Shown here one piece after another: positions 20,598 through 29,363 of a DNA stretch of 64,000 bases (within the stretch, counting starts at the first letter, position 1; each line of letters opens with the position of its first letter). A program made the translations under genes and the position numbers. The notes under the pieces were generated by a model. That model made no database searches and had not been told where the DNA came from. It saw only the letters and a program-made list of their open reading frames with translations. Origin of the DNA: Debaryomyces hansenii CBS767 (lineage: Eukaryota; Ascomycota; Pichiomycetes; Serinales; Debaryomycetaceae); contig NC_006049.2 of NCBI RefSeq assembly GCF_000006445.2, positions 930,001-994,000 of the forward strand, written 5' to 3'.

Positions 20598-22125
20598 AAA
20601 AAAAATGGTATTCCATTAACTACAACAAACTATGCATGAGTGCTGAATGTGAAAATGGAAAATTGCAATGGATACCGAGATGAGTGCTCACTATTCAAAT
20701 AACACATGGAATTTAGTGGATTTGCCTAAGGATAGAAAGGCAATAGGCAACAGATGGGTATTTACCAAAAAGGATGACGGTAGATACAAAGCTAGACTAG
20801 TAACACAGGGATTTAGTCAGGTTCCAGGGGAAGGCTACTTGACGACGTTCAGTCCTGTGATCAGATGAGTCTGTGAAGCTACTTCTAGCATTCAGTGCTG
20901 TTGATCAGAGAGTAATTCACCAGATGGATGTTGATACCGCATTTTTGAACGGTACTGTAGAAGAAACACTTTATATGAAACAGGCTGTAGGTTTTGTAGA
21001 TGAAGCTGAACCAGAGAAGGTGTGCAAGTTGGAGAAATCGTTGTACGGATTGAAACAGGCACCAATATGTTGGAATACTACAATAATGAAATTTCTCACT
21101 GAGCATGGATTCAAAAGGACTGAGAGTGAACTAGGACTATATAGTAAGGATGATATAATTCTAGGATTGTACGTGGATGATATACTCATCTCAGGAAAAG
21201 GATACTATTGAGATTGAAAAAGTAAAGAAACTTCTCTCGCTGAGGTTCAAAATGAAGGATTTAGGAATAGCAAGGAAGTTTCTAGGAATAAATATCGAGC
21301 AAAGAACCGATGGAATAAGTATCTGCCTCAATGACTATATTGAAAAGATTCTAGAGGAATTCAATATGAGAGACGCTAACTCTGTTGCAACTCCGTCGAT
21401 AGTTGGTCAAGACTTACACAAAACTGATGATTCACCAGAATGTGATGCAAGTAACTATCGTTCATTGGTCGGTAAGCTATTATTTGCTGCGACTACTGTA
21501 AGAACTGACATCAGCTATTCTGTAGGGATGCTCAGTAGGTATTTGTCTAAACCAACAGAGAAACATATGAAATGTGCTAAGCATATGCTTAGATATTTGA
21601 AAGGCACCCAAAATGTGGGACATAACTACAACAGAGACAGCAGATTGCTGATTTATTGCGACAGTGACTGGGGAAGTGACTCTAGTGATAGGAAATCAAT
21701 TACAGGGTATATTGTGCAATATGGAGGAGCTCCAATTTCATGGAAAAGCAAGAAACAACCTACGGTGGCTTTGTCAACCACTGAAGCTGAGTATCTTGCT
21801 TTGACAGAAGCTATTAAAGAAGCCATGTGGATGGCTCAGCTCTTCAAACAATTGAATATACCATTGAAACTTCCAATTCCTGTCTATGAAGATAATAATT
21901 CGTGTATTCTCCTTGCGGAACATCCTGTGTTCCACCAGCGCACAAAACACATTGATATTCGCTATCACTTTATAAGAGAGCACATTATTCAAGATGAAAT
22001 AAAGTTATGTCAAATTGATACCAATTACCAGATTGCAGATATGCTAACCAAGGCATTGAATAAGGTAAAGTTTACAAATCTACGTGGGTTAGCTGGAATG
22101 ACGAATATTAGGATTAAGGGGAGAT
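20598..22125 (+). pseudogene. Element E: frameshifted family-2 pol (RT and RNase H)
   Basis: This is the 3' half of a second, diverged copia-like family: reverse transcriptase from GIPLT and [12 protein letters not shown] through YVDDILISG (about 21170), then RNase H (CDSDWGSD, STTEAEYLAL) to the end TNIRIKGR. The frame is broken at least three times: near 20640, at about 20866 (two-base loss in the YESVKLL region) and at about 21195 (one extra A). It ends at the polypurine tract AAGGGGAGA. The 5' half is lost in or beyond the assembly gap. Confidence 0.88.
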
Positions 22126-22552
22126 AATGAAATATTTGGTGATGAAATATTTTAGTGAGAATGCAATTTATTTGAGAAAATGCAAACAGGTTGCAAAACG
22201 AAATAAATACTTGATTGAGTTAACAATGGGAATACTACCAGTGAATATTCCCATTCTAAGACAAATTGGATGACTATGAGCCGATAAAAAGGTTAATTAA
22301 ACTATTCATTACTGGTTTAAGTAATACCCATTACCGTTAATGGAAACAGCGTTCAAATGTGTAATCCCAATATTCTACTATATAAGGAGGTCAATTTAAA
22401 AGGTATTCCGATTGTATTTTAGATAGTAAGTAATATATACTTGAAATTATTGATTATATTGTGCAAACTGTTATATTGTGTAAAACCTAAAAAAAAAAAA
22501 ATAGAAAAACAAATACTGAAATGAGTTCCCCCTTAGAGAAATTACTTCAAGA
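22126..22552 (+). repeat. LTR, family 2 (3' LTR of element E)
   Basis: It follows the polypurine tract and ends ATTACTTCAAGA, like the family-2 LTR next to the primer site at 36251. It includes its own Gag start (ATGAGTTCCCCC at 22521). A near-duplicate of its first 20 bases (TGAAATATTTGGTGATGAAA) is present at its left end. The precise left boundary is uncertain by a few bases. Confidence 0.75.
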
Positions 22553-22771
22553 TAACATCCAATGAGGAGTCAGATTCACTAAACGGCAAAGCTTTCACAA
22601 TAGGCTGTCCTACGAGATTCAAACCATCCAATGGTAACGATGAGGCCACAATAGAACTGTATTCCATATCGGAAGTATGGAATACATCCAATAATATTTA
22701 TTTGCAGCTTTTCTCATATATTTTCTCAATTAATTCTGACTTCGCATAAAATATACTGATATATTTCAACA
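22553..22771 (-). repeat. LTR fragment, family 1, U3 type a
   Basis: It matches the U3 half of the element A LTR (10218-10437) and ends with the LTR start (TTCAACA on the plus strand). R and U5 are missing. Confidence 0.85.
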
Positions 22772-22821
22772 CCTGATACTGACCTGATAATGTATGCCAC
22801 TTCCGAGAATTTACTTCAACA
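22772..22821 (+). repeat. LTR fragment, U5 type 2 end
   Basis: These 50 bases are the end of a type 2 LTR in plus orientation, CCTGATACTGACCTG to TTTACTTCAACA, joined back-to-back to a minus-strand U3. Confidence 0.8.
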
Positions 22822-22910
22822 TTATTGGGTTATAAAAGAATTTGCAGCTGCTTTATATAATTTCTCAATTAATTCTGACTTCTCATAAAAAATCGTAATA
22901 TATTTCAGCA
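22822..22910 (-). repeat. LTR fragment, diverged U3
   Basis: TTTGCAGCTGCTTTATATAA through CATAAAAAATCGTAATATATTTCAGCA matches the start of a family-1 LTR read in reverse, with several substitutions, including one in the terminal TTCAACA. Confidence 0.75.
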
Positions 22911-22972
22911 AGATTAACATCCACAAATTGCAGACATGTTTACAATAGGATTAAATAAAGTTAAGTTCCAGG
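22911..22972 (+). pseudogene. C-terminal pol remnant, left half, split by element C
   Basis: It reads QIADMFTIGLNKVKFQ, the end of RNase H. Element C is inserted here: the same coding line resumes at 28496 after the duplicated CCAGG. The remnant belongs to an older plus-strand element whose 3' LTR is at 28548-28987. Confidence 0.85.
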
Positions 22973-23516
22973 TGTTGAAGTAAATTCTCGAAAGTAGCAT
23001 ACATTATCAGGTCAGTATCAGGTTAGGTAATCAGTCAGTCAGTTAATCAGTTAGTCAGTGTCAATTATAATATATAATTTACTTAATCTCTATATAAATT
23101 CTGTATTCAAGGAGGTCCAAAGACCTCTTTATATAGTTCAATATTTCCACAAGAATAGGAGTACGCTTCCCGTTGTTTCCAGGTAAACGGCCAATGGGAA
23201 GGCAGATTCATTAGATCTACGAGGCTTGTTATCTGTATTTATCATTCAAGATAAGGAGCTATCCAATGATAACTCATTATACACTTGAACAATTACAGAT
23301 AAGCTTATCGTTATCATTTGAACAATGAGCCTTGTAGATATGGTATTGTATTCAAATAAAATAATCAGAATAACAATGTTTCGCAGCCAGTTTATATAAA
23401 CTCTCAATTAATTCTGACTTCGCATAAAATATACTAAGATATTTCAACAGCAGCCAGTTTATATAAACTCTCAATTAATTCTGACTTCGCATAAAATATA
23501 CTAAGATATTTCAACA
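22973..23516 (-). repeat. 3' LTR of element C (U3 type c, U5 type 2)
   Basis: It begins on the minus strand with TGTTGAAATATCTTAG and ends TTTACTTCAACA. It carries an internal direct duplication of 67 bp at its start (23383-23449 repeated as 23450-23516), so the LTR start occurs twice. Confidence 0.93.
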
Positions 23517-26500
23517 CTTCCCCTTAATCCTAATTCTTGTCATTCCAGCAAGACTTCTCAAGTCCTGGAACTTAATCTTATTTAATCCTTTTGTAAGCAT
23601 GTCCGCAATTTGTGTATGGGTGCTAATCTGACAAAGTTTAATTTGTTTCTTTATTATATGCTCTCTTATGAAATGATGGCGTATGTCAATATGCTTAGTG
23701 CGCAGGTGAAATACAGGGTGCTCTGCAAGGAGTATACATGAGTTATTATCTTCGTGGATCGAGATGGGTAATTGTAATGGCACACGCATCTCGTCAAACA
23801 ACATTATGATCCATAGCGCTTCTTTGGTAGCCTCACCCAATGCGAGATATTCAGCTTCAGTGGTCGACATTGCCACTGTAGTCTGTTTCTTGCTTTTCCA
23901 CGAGATAGGAGCTCCTCCATATCTAACAATGTATCCTGTAATTGATTTCCTGTCGCTCTTGTCACTAGCCCAGTCACTATCACAATATATATCCAATGAG
24001 CTGTCTCCAGTATAATGGTGGCCGATATCTTGGGTTCCTTTAAGATATCTGAGGACATGTTTGGCACATTTCATATGCATCTCAGAGGGTTTGGCTAAGT
24101 GTCTACTAAGTATTCCAACAGCGTACGCAATATCTGTTCGAACAGTAGTAGATGCAAATAATAGCTTTCCTACTAGAGAGCGGTACCTGGTGGCATCACA
24201 TTCTTCTGTGTTGTCCTTGTGTAAGTCCTCTCCGGCCAATGTCGGAGTTGTCACCGTGTTTGCATCAGTCATTTCAAAGTCCTGCAAGACCTTTCCAATG
24301 TAGTCATAGAGACATATCTTGATACCATTGGTATCCTGTGCAATATTAATTCCTAGAAACTTCTTCGCAACCCCTAAGTCTTTCATTTTAAACTTCAGTG
24401 CGAGCATTTTCTTTACATCTTCAATTTCCTTCATATCCTTTCCTGATATAAGGATATCATCAACATAGAGGCCAATAATTATGTTCCCTCGAACGTATAT
24501 GCCTAACTCAGTGTCAATTCGGTTGAACCTATGTTCAGCAAGAAAATCTGAAATTGTAGTATTCCAACATATCGGTGCTTGTTTCAATCCATACAACGAT
24601 TTGTTCAACTTACAGACTTTCTCTGGTTCATTCTCATTAATAAATCCAACAGGCTGTTTCATATAGAGTGTTTCCTCAACAGTACCGTTCAAAAATGCGG
24701 TATCTACATCCATCTGATGGACAACTCTATTATCAACAGCACTGAATGCTAGAAGTAGCTTCACAGATTCATATCTGATCACAGGACTGAAGGTATCTAA
24801 GTAGTCTTCCCCTGGAACCTGACTGAAGCCCTGTGCTACTAGTCTAGCTTTGTATCTACCATCATCTTTCTTGGTAAATACCCATCTGTTGCCTATTGCT
24901 TTTCTATCCTTAGGCAACAGTACTAAATCCCATGTATTATTTGAGTAGTGAGCACTCATCTCACTATCCATGGCGATTTTCCATTTTTCAGCTTCGTCAC
25001 TCAGCATTGCCTGTTTGTATGTTACTGGTACACCATCTTTCTTGGTACTAACAACATAGGCGTGTGACATGAAATAACCAGATCCTCTGACAACAAGCGA
25101 GGAGTCTGATTCAGTATGCAGTGTTTCATATTTCAGTTTCTTAGAAGGTTCAGTTTCTCCATCCGACGATACTTCTGATCTTCTACGCAGTCTATCAGGC
25201 ATAGTAATAGCTCTTCTTCTCCTCACAGGTTCATCAACATAATCCTCATCATCAGACTTATCAAAGTTATCGTGATGACGTTCATAGAAAGAAGTAGCGT
25301 AGTCTTCCCCTGGAACCGAAGCTTCTGAGTCAGAAATGTACTCGATACGAGGACGAGACACCTCTTGCGTTACGAGAGGGGACAACGGTTCAACCACTCT
25401 AGGAGTGGTGGTAATACCAGGAGAGGACGACAGCGAACCACGAGAAGGTGGGCCCACGATATCCATAGATGGCCCATCGACAGGAGACGCAAGATCCTGA
25501 GGGACCATAGAATCATGGGACGAAAAATCAGATTCAATATCAGACATGTCGACATCCAGCACAGGTGGCGACATAAGAGTACCGGGGAGCTCAGCAGTAG
25601 CTCGAATCCCGGGAATGGATGAAAACGAAGACAGCGACGACGACAGCGAGCCTATAGAGGCAATATCCCGGGGAATGTTAGTCATAGTTTGAAACGGAAA
25701 CACAAATTCGTCAAACTTCACATTATTACTAACAGCAACTTTGCCAGAGTCGAGATCGAAAATACGATATGCATGTTGGGTTTGGGCATAACCAAGCATA
25801 ACACCTCGAATAGACCGAGGAGACAACTTCGACGATCTCAATTGTTGTGGAATAAGAGCATACGCCATGCATCCAAATGGGCGCAAATGGTCCCACTGGG
25901 CATGACTCTTATACCACCGTTGATAGGGATATTGCTTATCAATAGCAGTCGACGGTAATCTATTAAGAAGATAAGTAGCACACGCTACAGCTTCGGCCCA
26001 AAAACACAGGGGCGTGGATGCATGAAACATCATGGCACGACATTTTTCATTGATCGTACGAATGGCTCGTTCACTGACGCCATTCTGATGACTATTGTAC
26101 GCAACAGTGGTTTGGTGAGTGATCCCTTGAGCTTTAAGAAATTGCTGCAATTGGGACGACATATACTCACCACCATTATCGGTGCGAAAAGTAACCGGCT
26201 TGTAGCCACCACGATTATGAAAGAATCGTTCAGACTGAAGAAAATATGAGCGCGCACACTCATATACATCAGATTTTTGTTTAACAGGATACACTGCCAT
26301 ATAGTGAGTGTAATCATCAACAAAGACAACATAATATAAGTCTTGGGTTAGACTCGGCTGGGAAAACGGCCCACAGACATCAGAGTGGACAAGCTCCAAC
26401 GGAGTCTTCACAGTGCGACCGGAAGTGGTCGACGTTTTAGGGAGAGCGTGCGTAGCCTTCGCACGAATACACGACTCACAAAGGGAATCCTTCGATTCCG

Positions 26501-27983
26501 ACTTCAACGCAGCAGCATACGAAGGACATAAGGTGCCAATGCGTTGCGCAACCTTACGACTTGGATGACCAAGACGAGAATGGGCATCCATTGTAGCAGT
26601 AAACGCAGTGCCAGCTGATACATTATGAGCAGGCAAGCATGGGAGTGAAAATTGATAAAGATCATCCTTCGTAAGAGCAGCAACCTGAAGGCCTAAACGA
26701 AGGTCAACGATACCATCGGGTAGAAGGTGGAATGTTGAACCTCCTTTAGATGCACGGCTAACCGAGATTAAATTACGACCGCAGGAAGGAACATACTGCA
26801 CATCCTCAACGGGGAGTATAGAACCATCAGGTAACGTAAATTTCAATGTTCCAGTACCAAGGATCTTGAACGTGGTAGCAGGGTCAAGTCCAGCAATGGT
26901 ACCAGAGTTATCAGGATTAAAATCATGAAGTAGGTCCTTCTGATGCGTAATATGAACAGACGCACCAGTATCAAGAAGGAAGACATCACTATGGCTATCA
27001 GTAGCAGCTGCACAACCATGAGATACCGAGGCAGAAGACGTCTGGTGACCGGTGTCAGCATAGGCAGCAGTGTGCTGACTAGGTTTGGGGACCAAGTAAC
27101 TAAGCCCACATACAGCATTGGTGGGAGAGACGCTGGGTTTCTCCTCAGTATATGTCACAAAATAATTGGGCTTATTCGTCGGCTTCGGTGGTTGCAGATT
27201 CCAATACTCGTCATCACTTCGAGAGGGACAGACATTCAGTTTGTGGCCAATGCCACCACATTTGAAACAAGTCAACTTAGACTTGATCATAATTCTTCGA
27301 GGGTTTCGCTGCAGGACCACAAGAGCCATACTAGACTCATCGGACACGGGGGAACTTGTCTCGTGAAGAATCTCAGAGATCCCGTCTTTCAATGCAAGCC
27401 AATTAAGACGGGAGGGAACGTATTCGTCAAGACGAATAATAACGTTCTTAACAGTGCTGTTATTAACACAACTGTGAAAGAAGAGAATCCGCTGGCCTTC
27501 ATCCAAAGGAAGAAGGTCCAGGTCAGCATCTTCAAGAAGTTGAATCTTAGCAGCAAGCGATACAGTAGAATCAAAAAGCTGACGGGTTAACGTGGAATGG
27601 AGCTCTAAATGCTGCTTAACAGAAATAGTTCCAAAGTCGCGGAATAGAGCATGCCATAAATTAAGTCCACGTAAACCACGTTTAGTACAGTACGTCGCAT
27701 AAACAGCAGACGTAATGCACTTTTTCAAAAGCTTGTCAAGGATCAGATCAAACTTAAGTCTAATCACATTCCGTTCAGTGTCAGTAAACTCACTAACACC
27801 AGGAATATCCACATTACTTAGATACAGATCTAAGTGGCAGTCAAGGTCCAGCAGTCTGGACTTTACCATAGCAGCCCAAAGTTTGTAGTTATCAATACCA
27901 CGGAGCTTATCCTGCTCCGTAACATCAAAGTCCAAAAAGTGGCTCATAACCTGTTGAAGTAAATTCTCGAAAGTAGCATACAT
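23511..27983 (-). CDS. Gag-Pol polyprotein of element C
   Basis: This 1,490-residue single-frame polyprotein starts at the ATG in the LTR (27983). Gag has the zinc knuckle CFKCGGIGHKLNVC (residues 239-252). Then come protease (LDTGASVHITH, with DTG where element B has DSG), integrase (HSRLGHPS, CESC, HSDVCGPF, TDNGGEY, SERAIRT), reverse transcriptase (YVDD) and RNase H (CDSDWASD, TEAEYLAL). No stop or frameshift is present. The Gag third differs strongly from element B (MYATFENLLQQ versus MNALNMDLDNLLQQ and beyond), whereas RT and RNase H are nearly identical. The stop codon overlaps the 3' LTR. Confidence 0.95.
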   Translation of the reverse strand: MYATFENLLQQVMSHFLDFDVTEQDKLRGIDNYKLWAAMVKSRLLDLDCHLDLYLSNVDIPGVSEFTDTERNVIRLKFDLILDKLLKKCITSAVYATYCTKRGLRGLNLWHALFRDFGTISVKQHLELHSTLTRQLFDSTVSLAAKIQLLEDADLDLLPLDEGQRILFFHSCVNNSTVKNVIIRLDEYVPSRLNWLALKDGISEILHETSSPVSDESSMALVVLQRNPRRIMIKSKLTCFKCGGIGHKLNVCPSRSDDEYWNLQPPKPTNKPNYFVTYTEEKPSVSPTNAVCGLSYLVPKPSQHTAAYADTGHQTSSASVSHGCAAATDSHSDVFLLDTGASVHITHQKDLLHDFNPDNSGTIAGLDPATTFKILGTGTLKFTLPDGSILPVEDVQYVPSCGRNLISVSRASKGGSTFHLLPDGIVDLRLGLQVAALTKDDLYQFSLPCLPAHNVSAGTAFTATMDAHSRLGHPSRKVAQRIGTLCPSYAAALKSESKDSLCESCIRAKATHALPKTSTTSGRTVKTPLELVHSDVCGPFSQPSLTQDLYYVVFVDDYTHYMAVYPVKQKSDVYECARSYFLQSERFFHNRGGYKPVTFRTDNGGEYMSSQLQQFLKAQGITHQTTVAYNSHQNGVSERAIRTINEKCRAMMFHASTPLCFWAEAVACATYLLNRLPSTAIDKQYPYQRWYKSHAQWDHLRPFGCMAYALIPQQLRSSKLSPRSIRGVMLGYAQTQHAYRIFDLDSGKVAVSNNVKFDEFVFPFQTMTNIPRDIASIGSLSSSLSSFSSIPGIRATAELPGTLMSPPVLDVDMSDIESDFSSHDSMVPQDLASPVDGPSMDIVGPPSRGSLSSSPGITTTPRVVEPLSPLVTQEVSRPRIEYISDSEASVPGEDYATSFYERHHDNFDKSDDEDYVDEPVRRRRAITMPDRLRRRSEVSSDGETEPSKKLKYETLHTESDSSLVVRGSGYFMSHAYVVSTKKDGVPVTYKQAMLSDEAEKWKIAMDSEMSAHYSNNTWDLVLLPKDRKAIGNRWVFTKKDDGRYKARLVAQGFSQVPGEDYLDTFSPVIRYESVKLLLAFSAVDNRVVHQMDVDTAFLNGTVEETLYMKQPVGFINENEPEKVCKLNKSLYGLKQAPICWNTTISDFLAEHRFNRIDTELGIYVRGNIIIGLYVDDILISGKDMKEIEDVKKMLALKFKMKDLGVAKKFLGINIAQDTNGIKICLYDYIGKVLQDFEMTDANTVTTPTLAGEDLHKDNTEECDATRYRSLVGKLLFASTTVRTDIAYAVGILSRHLAKPSEMHMKCAKHVLRYLKGTQDIGHHYTGDSSLDIYCDSDWASDKSDRKSITGYIVRYGGAPISWKSKKQTTVAMSTTEAEYLALGEATKEALWIIMLFDEMRVPLQLPISIHEDNNSCILLAEHPVFHLRTKHIDIRHHFIREHIIKKQIKLCQISTHTQIADMLTKGLNKIKFQDLRSLAGMTRIRIKGKC
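27941..27951 (-). other. Primer binding site of element C
   Basis: GGCTCATAACC on the plus strand, GGTTATGAGCC on the element strand, adjoins the LTR end. It is complementary to the initiator tRNA-Met anticodon arm, as in element B. Confidence 0.85.
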
Positions 27984-28495
27984 TATCAGGTCAGTATCAG
28001 GTTAGGTAATCAGTCAGTCAGTTAATCAGTTAGTCAGTGTCAATTATAATATATAATTTACTTAATCTCTATATAAATTCTGTATTCAAGGAGGTCCAAA
28101 GACCTCTTTATATAGTTCAATATTTCCACAAGAATAGGAGTACGCTTCCCGTTGTTTCCAGGTAAACGGCCAATGGGAAGGCAGATTCATTAGATCTACG
28201 AGGCTTGTTATCTGTATTTATCATTCAAGATAAGGAGCTATCCAATGATAACTCATTATACACTTGAACAATTACAGATAAGCTTATCGTTATCATTTGA
28301 ACAATGAGCCTTGTAGATATGGTATTGTATTCAAATAAAATAATCAGAATAACAATGTTTCGCAGCCAGTTTATATAAACTCTCAATTAATTCTGACTTC
28401 GCATAAAATATACTAAGATATTTCAACAGCAGCCAGTTTATATAAACTCTCAATTAATTCTGACTTCGCATAAAATATACTAAGATATTTCAACA
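27952..28495 (-). repeat. 5' LTR of element C
   Basis: The second 544-bp copy shows no difference from 22973-23516 on reading line by line, including the same 67-bp duplication. It holds the Gag ATG at 27983 and the GAGGTC/GACCTC stem-loop at 28091-28106. Confidence 0.93.
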
Positions 28496-28547
28496 CCAGG
28501 ACTCGAAGAGTCTTGCTGGAATGATAAGAATTAGGATTAAGGGGAAG
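28496..28547 (+). pseudogene. C-terminal pol remnant, right half
   Basis: It continues the remnant interrupted at 22972 (LAGMIRIRIKGK) up to the polypurine tract AAGGGGAAG and the LTR at 28548. Confidence 0.85.
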
Positions 28548-28987
28548 TGTTGAAATATATTTATGCGAGAGTCTGAATTAATTGAGAAAATACATTAAAA
28601 AGCTGCAAATAAATATTATTGGATATATATTTCATAAAACCGAAATGCCGTTTTATATTCGATTGTTACAACATGAAAATTACTTTTGCCTTGTGGCTGT
28701 GCAAGCTATCATTGGATAGTTTCTATCTCGGACGACAGGCTATTGTAAGAAAGCCTTAGGGTCTCATAAACCTATCTTCTCATCAGATGTTAACTTGGAA
28801 ACATCGGAGAAGTGATCCTATCCTTGTAGGAATTCTTGCACTATATAAAGAGGTCTATGGACCTCATAGAATACAGAATTTATATAGAGAAGTAGATTAT
28901 ATATTATAATTGAGATACTCAAACTAACAAAGTAAAGACTTATCAAATGAACGCATCAAACATCGACTTGGACAATTTACTTCAATA
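28548..28987 (+). repeat. LTR of the older remnant, diverged, U5 type 1
   Basis: It begins TGTTGAAATATATTTATG and ends TTTACTTCAATA, where the final CA has become TA. It carries the Gag start ATGAACGCATCAAAC. It is clearly diverged from the other LTRs and marks the right edge of the contiguous retroelement block. Confidence 0.88.
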
Positions 28988-29363
28988 TCGATTTGCCAGA
29001 CAATTCTATAGTATTCAGAGACTAAATGAATTATATTTCATAATATCGACTTGTGCTTATTGAGTATTTGATATCATATTTGAAATGACTTCACTTTTAG
29101 AAAAAAATTGCTTTAAGGAATCAATTGAAAAACAAGTAAATGTACATCGAATATAGAAGGATAATTTGGATTAATGATATATTTCAAGTAGGCCTTGGGC
29201 GTCTACGAAATTCGTGAATGATGATAATTTGATATAACACCATGCCTATATTTCTAGAACATTCTGAGTTATCTATATTTAAATATATTGAAATGAAAAA
29301 TAAAAATGCTATCTTAAAATGTGGTACATAAATGTACAATTAATATAGAAACCGAGACATACA
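28988..29363. other. Intergenic region right of the retroelement block
   Basis: AT-rich DNA between the last LTR and the 3' end of the permease gene. I see no gene, repeat or RNA here. Confidence 0.4.

Larger units (their letters stand above)
22973..28495 (-). mobile_element. Element C: complete, apparently young Ty1/copia retrotransposon
   Basis: The 5,523-bp element has two 544-bp LTRs (22973-23516 and 27952-28495) that look identical by eye, a primer site GGTTATGAGCC (27941-27951 on the minus strand), an uninterrupted 1,490-codon gag-pol ORF, and a polypurine tract (23517-23525). It is flanked by the direct repeat CCAGG (22968-22972 and 28496-28500), the expected 5-bp target duplication, inside an older pol remnant. 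Every feature needed for autonomous movement is visible. This is the youngest insertion in the window and could be active. Confidence 0.95.
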
